64,000 bases of DNA from Methanobrevibacter ruminantium M1 (GTDB taxonomy: Archaea > Methanobacteriota > Methanobacteria > Methanobacteriales > Methanobacteriaceae). This document shows positions 44,332 through 53,104 of the stretch, in pieces. The stretch lies in contig NC_013790.1 of assembly GCF_000024185.1 (NCBI RefSeq), positions 1,139,501 to 1,203,500 on the forward strand. The letters run 5' to 3'. The translations under genes and the position numbers were made by a program. The notes beneath the pieces were generated by a model that saw nothing but the letters and a program-made list of their open reading frames with translations, was not told where the DNA came from and did not search any database. The first letter of the stretch is position 1; the number at the start of each line of letters is the position of its first letter.

Positions 44332-46236
44332 ATGTCAAGCAGATTAGGACGCCAACTATGGGATAAATATGAGGAATTAAGAACAAACAGCATGGTTGGT
44401 TTTTTAACAGATGAAGATTTCCAGAAGTACTTTTTAGGTTTCATAACCTACAAGTATCTCTCTGAAAATTTGGAATTGTATCTTGATAAGGAATTGGAAA
44501 AGGACGATTTGAAGTTTGAAGAGGCATATAACTTTGAAAATTATGGCAAGGTTTTAGCGAAAAAGGCAATCTATAACTTAGGCTATTTTATTACACCTAA
44601 CCATCTATTTAGAAATGTCATAGCCTCCTATAATCAGGGTGCAGATATTTCAAGAGAATTGAAATGGGCTTTTGCTGAAATAAATAGTTCCTGTAAGAAA
44701 ACCGAAAGTCAGGAAGATTTTGAAAACCTATTTGAAAGCGTTAATCTCCAAGCCACTCCATTAGGTAAAAAGCAGGAGGATAGAAATAGGGTAATCTATA
44801 ATATATTGAACGCTTTGGATAGTGTTGACTTTGGCTTGGATGAGTTCAATTCTTCACTCTCTTTAATTAACCATTATTCTGAGCCTGCTCGAGAGCTTGG
44901 TGTGAATCTGGATGCTTTGGAAAAGGAATTGCTTTCAGATCCTAATAAGAATATCTTTTTAGATGATTCTCCCCTAAATGAAAGTTCTTCAATTCCATTA
45001 AATGAGGCTCCATTTGAAGAGTATGCATCTATGGAACTTTTCTTAGACGATATTGCTCCTGTTGAAGAGTTTGATTCTATGGAACTTTCAAATAAAGAGA
45101 ATATTGTCACAGGTTTAGAAAATCCAAATCATCCCAATAGCTTAGTCAATGAGGGATGGAATGACAGGTCCTATGACAGCTATAGGATTCAAAAGCAATA
45201 TTCCATAGGTGACGCATTTGAATATCTCCTTGATAAGTTTTCCCTAAATGCCTCAAAATCTGCTGATTTTTACACTCCAAATGATGTTTCAGTTTTGGTT
45301 TCAAAGCTTGTGGCCACAAACAAAAGGGCTATTGATTCAGTTTACGATCCTTGCTGCGGCTCTTCCTCAATGCTTCTGGAATTAAACAAACATGTTTCCT
45401 TAAATCTTATCTGCGGCCAGGAAGTGAATGCATATTACTATAATATTTCAAGGCAGAACATGATCTTGCATAACATTCACTTTAAGGACTTTGACATAAA
45501 GCAGGGAGATTCATTGGATAGCCCTCATCATATAGGGTATGATAAATTTGATGTTGTAGTCTCTCAGATTCCATTCAATGTAAGTTGGACCGCCAAGAAA
45601 AGCTTCTTAAATGATCAAAGATTTAAGGAGTACAATGCATTGGCTCCAAGGGTAAAGGCGGAATATGCATTTATTCAGCACATGCTTTATCATTTGGATG
45701 ATGATGGGATTATGGTTGTAATAGCTCCTCATGGGGTATTATTCAGATCCGCTTCTGAAGAATCAATAAGAAAGATAATAGTCTCTAAGATGAATTATCT
45801 GGATGCAGTCATCGGTCTTCCGTCAAATATGTTCTATAGCACAAATAGCCCTGCATGTGTACTGATATTCAAGAAAAACAGAAGATATGATGATGACGTA
45901 TTATTCATTGACGCTTCCAAGAACTTCAATAAGATAAAGCTTAGAAACAATCTTAGAAAAGAGGATATCAATAAGATTGTAGGCACTTATGTCTCAAGGG
46001 CTGAAGTTGACAAATACTCTCGAAGAGTCAGCTTAAGGGAAATTGATGAAAACAATTGTAACTTGAATATCCCTAGATATGTGGATACATATGAGGAAGA
46101 GGAAATAAACATCCAGGAAATTTATAAAAGACGGGAAGAAGCCTCTCGTGAACTTAAGGAAGTTACTTATGAAATAGATGAGCTTTGTAAGGAATTAGGT
46201 ATTGAGAATCCCTTAATAAATAATATCTTTGAATAA
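44332..46236 (+). CDS. hsdM: type I restriction-modification methyltransferase subunit HsdM, degenerate catalytic motif
   Basis: 634 residues. An HsdM N-terminal helical domain (about 1-190), an acidic Ser/Asn/Glu linker (about 193-285, including PLNESSSIPLNEAPFEEYASMEL-like repeats in parts), then an N6-adenine methyltransferase domain (about 288-560) and a helical C-terminus. Motif I is DPCCGSSSM (339-347) where DPxxGSGG is usual. The catalytic motif, normally NPPF, reads Q412-I-P-F within VVVSQIPFNVSW. Loss of the Asn and first Pro predicts little or no methylation. YTPNDVSVLVSKLV and RKIIVSKMNYLDAVIGLPSNMFY.TNSPACVLIF are well kept, so the fold and HsdS binding may persist. Confidence 0.88.
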   Translation: MSSRLGRQLWDKYEELRTNSMVGFLTDEDFQKYFLGFITYKYLSENLELYLDKELEKDDLKFEEAYNFENYGKVLAKKAIYNLGYFITPNHLFRNVIASYNQGADISRELKWAFAEINSSCKKTESQEDFENLFESVNLQATPLGKKQEDRNRVIYNILNALDSVDFGLDEFNSSLSLINHYSEPARELGVNLDALEKELLSDPNKNIFLDDSPLNESSSIPLNEAPFEEYASMELFLDDIAPVEEFDSMELSNKENIVTGLENPNHPNSLVNEGWNDRSYDSYRIQKQYSIGDAFEYLLDKFSLNASKSADFYTPNDVSVLVSKLVATNKRAIDSVYDPCCGSSSMLLELNKHVSLNLICGQEVNAYYYNISRQNMILHNIHFKDFDIKQGDSLDSPHHIGYDKFDVVVSQIPFNVSWTAKKSFLNDQRFKEYNALAPRVKAEYAFIQHMLYHLDDDGIMVVIAPHGVLFRSASEESIRKIIVSKMNYLDAVIGLPSNMFYSTNSPACVLIFKKNRRYDDDVLFIDASKNFNKIKLRNNLRKEDINKIVGTYVSRAEVDKYSRRVSLREIDENNCNLNIPRYVDTYEEEEINIQEIYKRREEASRELKEVTYEIDELCKELGIENPLINNIFE

Positions 46237-46293
46237 TGGATTTCATATAAGTTTCATAAAACGAAACAGAATTATTAGTTTTCACACGCTCTT

Positions 46294-46372
46294 GGACAAT
46301 CCATTTATATATGCCTATCCAATATAATAACTAAGAACAATTATTTTGGTAAGGCTTTTAAAAAGCCCTTAT
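46294..46372 (+). promoter_or_regulatory. promoter-like site and foldable segment downstream of hsdM
   Basis: TTGGA (46292-46296) and TCCAA (46318-46322) flank CATTTATATATGC, a good TATA box, with no gene under it. Just downstream a foldable segment runs from AGAAC (46334-46338) to GTTCT (about 46379-46383) with an inner TAAGGCTTTT / AAAAGCCCTTA pairing. A short structured RNA is possible. The rest of 46237-46962 is AT-rich; CTTATTATTTGGAA near 46491 recurs near 42818 upstream of the hairpin array. Confidence 0.35.
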
Positions 46373-46962
46373 TGGAATGGTTCTTTATCGGAAAACATGA
46401 TTTAAAATTAATTTTCATTAAATTATTTTGGATTATTTGGATAATTGTTTGGACATATAAATTCTGGATGTCAACTCCTAAAACTACATTCTTATTATTT
46501 GGAATCAAAATGTTTGAATTAGCTTTTTCTAAATGCAATCTGGATTAATTTAAATGATTTTAGTTTTATCGGATTATTCTAAACCTAATATTTTATCAAT
46601 TTATTCGGCTCTTTTATTTCTCGTTTAGAATAATCTCCAAATTCCATTTTCCGTTTTTCTTTTTTTATGCATGTTCATTATTTTTTTAGATTTCCATGAT
46701 CCGTTTTTATGTATATTCATTATTTTTTAGATTTTAGTCATTTTTGCAAGGTTAATTTTTTATGATTATTATATTTATCCGACTATTTTATCAATTTTAT
46801 AAGGAGTTTTTCCAATTAAAGAAAAATTATAAAAAGAATTAATTAAATAATTAATAAATGGTAAAACTAAAAGTTTAATCAATTTATAAATCTATAAAAC
46901 TTAAGGTTTTATTATCAATTATAATTATAATAATTTATCAAAAATATTTAAAGGTGATATAA

Positions 46963-47883
46963 ATGAGCAAAACTTATATTTTTGGACATAAAAGTCCTGA
47001 TACTGATTCAATTACTTCAAGTCTTGTAATGTGTGACTTAGAAAACAAATTAGGAAATGCTGATGTAGTGTCATGCAGATTAGGAAATCTTAATAAGGAA
47101 ACTGAATTTGTTTTAGATTACTTCGATATTGAAGCCCCTCAATTGATTGAAAGCATCGAAGATGATGCCGAGGTTATTTTAGTAGATCATAACAGTCCAA
47201 GCGAATCTGTTGACAATATTGAAAATGCAAAGATTTTAAAGCTTGTTGACCATCACAAGATTGCTTTTGAAACTTCCTATCCATTATTCATTAGAACAGA
47301 GCCTGTAGGCTGTACTGAAACAATCTTATTTAAATTATATAAGGAAAATGGCCTCACTCCAGATAAGACCATTGCATCCTTAATGTTATCAGCAATCATA
47401 TCAGACACATTGCTTTTAAAATCTCCTACAACAACTGAAGATGATAAGCAAGCGGTAAAGGAACTTGCTGAAATTGCCCAAATTGATTATGAGGAATACG
47501 GTTTGGAAATGCTAAAGGCAGGAACTGACTTATCAAGTTTCTCAATTGAAGAGATCTTAAGCTTAGACGCTAAGCAAATTGACTTTAAAGATGTCAGATC
47601 CATTGTAAATCAGGTAAACACTGCAGATATTGATGATGTGATGACAATGAAAGATGATTTGGAAGCTGGAATGAATAAAATCATAGAAGATGAAAATCTA
47701 GACTTGTTCATGCTTTTAATCACTGACATTGTAAACAGCAATTCTCAAGTAATTGCTCTTGGAAAAGATGTGTGCCTTGTTGAAAAGGCATATGGAGTTA
47801 AATTGGAAGACAATACTGTTCTTTTAGAGGGTGTAGTCTCCCGTAAGAAACAGGTTGTTCCAATAATGACTGAAAATGCTTAA
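46963..47883 (+). CDS. ppaC: manganese-dependent inorganic pyrophosphatase (family II)
   Basis: 306 residues of the DHH family. The metal ligands are visible in IFGHKSPDTDSITSS, ILVDHNSPSE and KLVDHHKI (the DHH motif), with the substrate-binding C-terminal SRKKQVVP. It hydrolyses PPi from biosynthesis, including tRNA charging and prenyl transfer. Length and motifs are complete with no CBS insert. GGTGATATAA precedes the ATG. Confidence 0.94.
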   Translation: MSKTYIFGHKSPDTDSITSSLVMCDLENKLGNADVVSCRLGNLNKETEFVLDYFDIEAPQLIESIEDDAEVILVDHNSPSESVDNIENAKILKLVDHHKIAFETSYPLFIRTEPVGCTETILFKLYKENGLTPDKTIASLMLSAIISDTLLLKSPTTTEDDKQAVKELAEIAQIDYEEYGLEMLKAGTDLSSFSIEEILSLDAKQIDFKDVRSIVNQVNTADIDDVMTMKDDLEAGMNKIIEDENLDLFMLLITDIVNSNSQVIALGKDVCLVEKAYGVKLEDNTVLLEGVVSRKKQVVPIMTENA

Positions 47884-47923
47884 TCTTTTTACTTGATTAT
47901 TTTTTATTAAAGGGGGTTTTTTT

Positions 47924-48277
47924 ATGTCAAAGTTTTGTCCGAAATGCGGTTGTGAAAATCTAGATGAAGCTTCTTTCTGCTTGGAATGTGGCGCTTCTCT
48001 TCCTAGCATTGAAGAGGTTAAGGAAAGGTCTTCTCATGGAGCTGGAACTAGCCATCAAAGCACTTTTAGTTCAAATTTAAATGAGGAAAATGGCTTTAAT
48101 CAGGAAACCAGTAGTTTTTCACAGTCCAACTCAAATTCTAATGAAGCAAGCAATTCAAGCAAGTTTAAAAATGTAATAAATGAGGCAAATCCCGCCAATA
48201 ATGACAATCAAGACTATGCTATCTGTTGCCTGGTCATATTTGTTCTTTTATTGATTGCATTCCTATGTAATTTTTAA
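47924..48277 (+). CDS. zinc-ribbon protein with C-terminal membrane anchor
   Basis: 117 residues: an N-terminal zinc ribbon (FCPKCGCENLDEASFCLECGASL, two C..C pairs), a long Ser/Asn/Gln-rich flexible linker (about 30-95), and a C-terminal hydrophobic helix (AICCLVIFVLLLIAFLCNF) that would tail-anchor it. This layout is frequent in Methanobacteriales; the role is unknown. It follows ppaC after 40 bp behind an AGGGGGT ribosome-binding site. Confidence 0.8.
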   Translation: MSKFCPKCGCENLDEASFCLECGASLPSIEEVKERSSHGAGTSHQSTFSSNLNEENGFNQETSSFSQSNSNSNEASNSSKFKNVINEANPANNDNQDYAICCLVIFVLLLIAFLCNF

Positions 48278-48380
48278 TTGATAAATAGGGTGGTAGTGTT
48301 TTTATAAATGAGGATTGCTTTATTTTAATTTGACTGATTAAATAAACTGATGTTTTTAAATAGATATTAATAGTGTTCTT

Positions 48381-48776
48381 ATGGAAATAAATGATTTTGG
48401 CCATGATTTAGATGAATCTGCTCAGTTTTTAGTTCAAAAGCTATTGATTCTCCATCCTTGGGATGAAGAATGGGACTTAAGCGTAACTGCCAATTTGGTT
48501 CCCTTTTATAAGGAAAAGATAGATATACAAATATCTAAGCAAGGAAAATGCGATGAGGAGTTTTTTGATAAGCTTATCCGATTTTCCTCTATTTTAGATA
48601 CAAATCAGGTTAGACTTCTTTTTATGGAACAATTAGTTGGTATGCCTTTAATCCTTGATGGCAAATATCTAAATAATGATGAGCGCATTGATTTATTGAT
48701 AGAATCTTTAAATGGAAGGTTAAAAAGAGTTGATAATGGTTTATATTTATTTTTCAATCACGAAGAGGAATTTTAA
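48381..48776 (+). CDS. hypothetical protein
   Basis: 131 residues, soluble and acidic, no recognisable motif. HPWDEEWDLSVTANLVPFYKEKIDIQISK and DERIDLLIESLNGRLKRVDNGLYLFFNH suggest a small mixed alpha/beta fold. The ribosome-binding site is weak (AGTG). Codon use and strand match its neighbours, so it is probably a gene. The following 305 bp (48777-49081) is T-rich with no feature recognised. Confidence 0.55.
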   Translation: MEINDFGHDLDESAQFLVQKLLILHPWDEEWDLSVTANLVPFYKEKIDIQISKQGKCDEEFFDKLIRFSSILDTNQVRLLFMEQLVGMPLILDGKYLNNDERIDLLIESLNGRLKRVDNGLYLFFNHEEEF

Positions 48777-49081
48777 TCATCTATTTTCATTTATACATTA
48801 TTTTTAAACTCTTTCCCCTATTTTTTTCTATATTTTTAACTTTTTTTTTTTAATATTTTTTCTAATTTTTTTTTAACTGTTCTTTTTTTATAATTTTTTC
48901 TTATTTATTTTTCTAAACAGTTTTTTTTTCAACGATTTTATTAGCATTTATCCATTAAATCTATTTGCCAATTTTTAATTAGCTATTTTTATATATTCTT
49001 TTTAACAAAAATTATATGTGTGATTAAGATTATATTTTTTAAAATTAAATATTAGGCAAATCCTAATAGAAAGGTGTTTGA

Positions 49082-50251
49082 ATGATATATAGGAAACTAG
49101 GAAAGACTGATTTGGAAGTGTCAAATATAGGCTTTGGATGTATGCGTTTGCCCCATAAAGAGCATTTTTACCAAATAGATGAGGCAGAAGCTAGCAAAAT
49201 GTTTGATTATGCAATAGATCATGGAATAAACTACTTTGACCTTGCCTATTCATTTCATAGCAAAAACAAAAATCTTGGAGGAAATGCAGAGCCCTTTGTA
49301 GGTAAATACCTGGCTGAACGTGGAAACCGTGAAGATATGGTTATTCAAACAAAACTCCCTGGATGGCTGGTAAATAAAAGGGAAGATATGGACAAGTTCC
49401 TTGATTTGCAACTCGAAAGACTTCAAACTGATTATATTGATGTATATATGCTCCATTCCCTTAAGATAGACTTTTGGAACAAGTTATATGGCATGGATGT
49501 ATTGGAATTTTTAGACAGCATCCTTGAAGATGGCAGAGTCAAATATGTCGGTTTTTCCTTTCACGATGATTTGGATGTTTTCTTTAGCATTATGGATTCA
49601 TATGATAAGTGGGATGTTATCCTAACTCAAGTAAATTATCTTGATGAGGATTATAAAAGTGGCCTTGGCGGTTTGGAATTTGTTGGAATGGCAGGACTTG
49701 GTAATGTAATTATGGAACCTTTAAGGGGCGGAAGCCTAATAACAAACATTCCCGATGAAGTTCAAGCTCTTTGGGATACTGCTGATAAGAAAAGAACTCC
49801 TGTGGAATGGGCATTGGAATATCTTTGGGATAAGCCTCTTGTAACATCTGTATTCAGTGGAATGAGCAATATGGAACAGGTAAAGGAGAATATTGCCATA
49901 GCTGAAAACTGCCAGCCGGATTGTATGAGCGAACATGATAGGCAAATATTAAAGGATGTTGCTCAAGTCTATAAGTCTAGGGAAGAGATTCCATGTACAG
50001 GATGCAGATATTGCATGCCTTGCCATAATAGAGTGGATATTCCCCACTGTTTTAAGCAGTATAATATTGCTAAAAGCTTGAATTATATTGATAAGACTGC
50101 AGCACCTTATTTCTGGTTGGTAAATAAGGATGAAAGAGCTGACAGCTGTACATTTTGTGGTGAGTGTAATATTCAATGTCCGCAGGGCATAGATATTCCT
50201 GCAGAGATGGAAAAGGTCTTTGACTTCTTCCATGAGGAAAGTCAGTATTAG
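49082..50251 (+). CDS. aldo/keto reductase with C-terminal Fe-S motif
   Basis: 389 residues. The TIM-barrel part begins MIYRKLGKTDLEVSNIGFGCMRLP with INYFDLAYSFHSKNKNLGGNAEPFVGKYL (catalytic Asp/Tyr region), VIQTKL (Lys), and MLHSLK. The C-terminal 80 residues hold two Cys clusters (CTGCRYCMPC..RVDIP and CTFCGECNIQCPQGIDIP), the ferredoxin-like extension common in anaerobe AKRs. Substrate unknown. Its 3' end is duplicated at 50265-50286, and the copy helps form a terminator hairpin. Confidence 0.88.
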   Translation: MIYRKLGKTDLEVSNIGFGCMRLPHKEHFYQIDEAEASKMFDYAIDHGINYFDLAYSFHSKNKNLGGNAEPFVGKYLAERGNREDMVIQTKLPGWLVNKREDMDKFLDLQLERLQTDYIDVYMLHSLKIDFWNKLYGMDVLEFLDSILEDGRVKYVGFSFHDDLDVFFSIMDSYDKWDVILTQVNYLDEDYKSGLGGLEFVGMAGLGNVIMEPLRGGSLITNIPDEVQALWDTADKKRTPVEWALEYLWDKPLVTSVFSGMSNMEQVKENIAIAENCQPDCMSEHDRQILKDVAQVYKSREEIPCTGCRYCMPCHNRVDIPHCFKQYNIAKSLNYIDKTAAPYFWLVNKDERADSCTFCGECNIQCPQGIDIPAEMEKVFDFFHEESQY

Positions 50252-50286
50252 TTTTTATAAATTTTTCCATGAGGAAAGCCAGTATT
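50228..50286 (+). repeat. duplicated 3' end of the aldo/keto reductase gene
   Basis: TTCCATGAGGAAAG.CAGTATT occurs at 50228-50249, reaching the stop codon, and again at 50265-50286, with one T/C difference and 37-bp period. Confidence 0.9.
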
Positions 50287-50297
50287 GTTTGGCTTTC
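50274..50297 (+). terminator. hairpin formed from the duplicated gene tail
   Basis: GAAAGCCA (50274-50281) pairs with TGGCTTTC (50290-50297) over an 8-nt loop. The left arm is the duplicated tail; its T-to-C difference from the original completes the pairing. T-rich sequence follows. Confidence 0.55.
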
Positions 50298-50403
50298 ATT
50301 TATTTTCTTTTTCAGATTCTTTTTCAGATTCTTTTAAATATTTTTAATTATTTTTACTTATTTTTATTACTTTAAATTTTTACTATTATTTTTTATATTT
50401 AAA

Positions 50404-51231
50404 CTATTCTTCTTCTTTTTTCCACCAAATTAAAACTAAATCTGTTTTGTCCTTTGGATTAACCCAATTTCCTCTTTCATTTTTTACAAGGGTCTCTTTG
50501 AAATATTGTCTAAGTGCAATTTCTCTATCTTCTTCCAACTCTCCAAATCTCCAAACAGATCTATTGATTGCTTCATCAAAGTCACGATATTCCTTTAGAT
50601 TTTTACACTCTAACTGAACAACATTGGCTTCAATTCCAAGACTTTTTAAAAGAAGCACTAAAACCATATAGTCAGTTCCTGCTTTAAATGGTTTTCCTGC
50701 AATTTCACATTTCTCTTTTTTGTATTTATGGCTTTTTGAACCAAATACTGTAATGTAAACATATTTATTTGCTATTTCATTAAGGGTTGTAAGTGTATTT
50801 TTTATATTATATATTCCATTTAGGCATCTGGAAGCAAGAATGATGTCATAGTCTCCAATTTCCTCATAATTAAGTTCATTTATATCCATTTGAATGGTGG
50901 TAATATTATCTATTCTCTCTTTTTCTGCTTTTTTATTTAATTCCTCTAACATCAATTTGGATTTATCGATACCAGTAAGTGATTTGGCTTTTTTCGCTAG
51001 CTTTCTGCTTATGGTTCCCTCAGCACAGCCTATATCCAGTATGGTGTCCTCTTCATCAATTCTCATCTCTTCAAGCAATACATCAGGATAGTCGTCATTT
51101 TCAAGCCATTGTCCAAAATCTTTTGCTATATCATCCCAGTTCTTTTCCTTTTTAAAACTCTTTTTAAGGGACTTTTGCCAAACTTCTTCCCAATCTATTG
51201 CATCAAGGTTTATTAGCTCGTCATGATTCAT
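50404..51231 (-). CDS. class I SAM-dependent methyltransferase, paralogue 3
   Basis: 275 residues. ILDIGCAEGTISRKLAKKA is motif I (Cys-Ala-Glu in place of Cys-Gly-Glu/Asp), with GIDKSKLMLEELNKKA and YDIILASRCLNGI following. The N-terminal IDWEEVWQKSLKKSFKKEKNWDDIAKDFG and C-terminal DLVLIWWKK bracket the fold and are shared with the next two minus-strand genes. The most diverged of the three. The substrate is unknown; it is the last gene of a tandem set transcribed leftwards. GGTGAATAA precedes the ATG. Confidence 0.8.
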   Translation of the reverse strand: MNHDELINLDAIDWEEVWQKSLKKSFKKEKNWDDIAKDFGQWLENDDYPDVLLEEMRIDEEDTILDIGCAEGTISRKLAKKAKSLTGIDKSKLMLEELNKKAEKERIDNITTIQMDINELNYEEIGDYDIILASRCLNGIYNIKNTLTTLNEIANKYVYITVFGSKSHKYKKEKCEIAGKPFKAGTDYMVLVLLLKSLGIEANVVQLECKNLKEYRDFDEAINRSVWRFGELEEDREIALRQYFKETLVKNERGNWVNPKDKTDLVLIWWKKEEE

Positions 51232-51314
51232 TTATTCACCGATTAAACTTTTTTTAGCTTGTGCTTTTGTTTTTTGATAATCTTAAAGTTTTTTTATTCA
51301 CATCTTGTTGAAAT

Positions 51315-52139
51315 TTATTTTTTCCACCAAAGAAGCACCCAATCTGGTTTGTCTTCAGAATTAGATAGCAAACCGGTTTCATTATCTCTAATTAATACTT
51401 CATTTAAAAATTTAGGCAGTTTCTCTTGTTCTTCTTCACTAAATTTAGCTAAATTCCATTTTCCATTATCTATGGCTTCTTCAATTGTCTTATAAGTGCG
51501 CACTGGCCCAACATCTAAATTTATAATATTCGCATAAATTCCCATCTCTGCAAGGAGATTTAGAAGTATGGTATAAGAGGGAGCTCCATTATACTCTTTA
51601 GATAAATATTCATGGAAATCTTTTTCCAATTTCCAATTGTTTGGTCCAAACAATGTAATGAATACATATTTATTGGCCATTTCATTAAAGTTAGAAAAAA
51701 CCTTTTTAGGGCTTTTTATGCCGTTTACTACGCGAGATGCAAGCACAATATCAAATTTGCCATATTTTTCAAGATTTACATCATTAATATCCTCTTTAAT
51801 TGTCTTTATATTTTCAATTCCTTCAGATTTAATTTTTTCATCTAGTATTTCAAGCATCTTGTCTGTTGCATCGATGGCTGTAATGGATTTTACTTCTTTA
51901 GATAAAGGAATGGTTACGCTTCCTTCTCCACAGCCCACATCCAAAACGGTATCCTCTTTAGATATGATCATTTTTGAAATCAATTGTTCGGTATAGTTAT
52001 CTTTGCTGGCTCTCTCACTATACTTTTCTGCTGCTTTAGACCAGTCTTTTCCACGGTCTCCCTTCTTATCCATCTTAGCAGTCCATAATTGGTCCCAATC
52101 AATTTCATTCTCATCTTCAATGATTATTTTCTTAGTCAT
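51315..52139 (-). CDS. class I SAM-dependent methyltransferase, paralogue 2
   Basis: 274 residues; VLDVGCGEGSVTIPLSKEVKSITAIDATDKMLEIL is motif I and the adjacent acidic residue. FDIVLASRVVNGI and YVFITLFGPNNWKLEKDFHEYL are shared closely with paralogue 1. It ends WVLLWWKK. Family members with the IDW..LW start and WW end occur in gut anaerobes, with no function I can name. GAGG ribosome-binding site. Confidence 0.82.
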   Translation of the reverse strand: MTKKIIIEDENEIDWDQLWTAKMDKKGDRGKDWSKAAEKYSERASKDNYTEQLISKMIISKEDTVLDVGCGEGSVTIPLSKEVKSITAIDATDKMLEILDEKIKSEGIENIKTIKEDINDVNLEKYGKFDIVLASRVVNGIKSPKKVFSNFNEMANKYVFITLFGPNNWKLEKDFHEYLSKEYNGAPSYTILLNLLAEMGIYANIINLDVGPVRTYKTIEEAIDNGKWNLAKFSEEEQEKLPKFLNEVLIRDNETGLLSNSEDKPDWVLLWWKK

Positions 52140-52166
52140 AATATCCTCTTTTCGATGCTTTATTAG

Positions 52167-52240
52167 TTTTCAGTTGTCTTAGTATTTTGAATAACGCTTC
52201 TATTTTTTCAGTTGTCTTAGTATTTTGAATAAATATTCTA
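52167..52240. repeat. duplicated stop-codon region of methyltransferase paralogue 1
   Basis: On the minus strand a unit starting with the stop codon TAG (52240-52203) is repeated at 52202-52167; both contain TTATTCAAAATACTAAGACA. Period about 37 bp. Confidence 0.88.
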
Positions 52241-53053
52241 TTTCTTCCACCAATATAAAACCCAATCTGCTTTATCATTAGGATTGGAGAGCTTTCCATT
52301 ATCATCCTCTTCTAATATATCCTCTAAATATTTATAAAGCTGTGCCTTTTCTTCATCGTCTAAAAGTTCCAATCTCCATTTTCCACTTTCCAAGGCCTCT
52401 TCAATGTTTTCATATTCCCTTTTATGGCCGATGTTAAGGTTTTCAACATTAGGATAGATTCCCATATCAACAAGTATATTGAAGAAGTATCTATGGGATG
52501 GAAACTCTACATATTCCTTATCAATGCTTTCAAAGAACTCTTTTTCTATTTTCCAATTGTTTGGCCCAAATAGGGTAATATAAACGTATTTGTCAGCTAT
52601 TTCATTTATATTGGAGATTGTTTCCCTAATGTTTATTATTCCATTCAAGGATCTTGATGCAACTACAATGTCATGATTTCCCACATCATTGACTCTAATA
52701 TTTGATAAGTCCTCTTCAAGGGTTCTTATGTTTTCAATTCCTTCCTTTTTGGCATTTTCATTCAGTATCTCAAGCATCTTATATGCAGAATCCACTCCAG
52801 TGACGGATTTTGCCTTTTTAGCTAGGGGAATTGTTATGCTTCCGTCGCCACAGCCTAAGTCAAGGATTGTGTCCTCTTTGCTGACATTGATTCTTTCTAT
52901 AATCTTTGTATGGTAATCGTCCTTTTTTGCAGACTTTCCAAAGTTGGGAGCTGCCTTATTCCAGTCTTTAGCCCTGTCCTTTTTAGATTCCAGTTTTTTA
53001 GCCCAGAAGTAAGCCCAATCGATATCTTCAGGGTCATCTATTTGAAAACTCAT
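52238..53053 (-). CDS. class I SAM-dependent methyltransferase, paralogue 1
   Basis: 271 residues, first of three tandem paralogues. ILDLGCGDGSITIPLAKKAKSVTGVDSAYKMLEIL (motif I and II in parts), HDIVVASRSLNGI and YVYITLFGPNNWKIEKEF. It begins with IDWAYFWAKKLESKKDRAKDWNKAAPNFG and ends WVLYWWKK. The three differ mainly in the segment after YITLFGPNNW, which is expected to form the substrate site, so the triplication may have spread specificity. Its stop codon starts a 37-bp duplication. Confidence 0.83.
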   Translation of the reverse strand: MSFQIDDPEDIDWAYFWAKKLESKKDRAKDWNKAAPNFGKSAKKDDYHTKIIERINVSKEDTILDLGCGDGSITIPLAKKAKSVTGVDSAYKMLEILNENAKKEGIENIRTLEEDLSNIRVNDVGNHDIVVASRSLNGIINIRETISNINEIADKYVYITLFGPNNWKIEKEFFESIDKEYVEFPSHRYFFNILVDMGIYPNVENLNIGHKREYENIEEALESGKWRLELLDDEEKAQLYKYLEDILEEDDNGKLSNPNDKADWVLYWWKK

Positions 53054-53104
53054 ATTAACGCCACGGTTTCTTTTGTTAATTCCATTATTTTCACTTAATA
53101 ATTA

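Noticed and set aside
46341-46538. 65-codon minus-strand ORF after hsdM
   Set aside because: Begins with TTG without a ribosome-binding site, has no recognisable domain and lies over a foldable non-coding segment.
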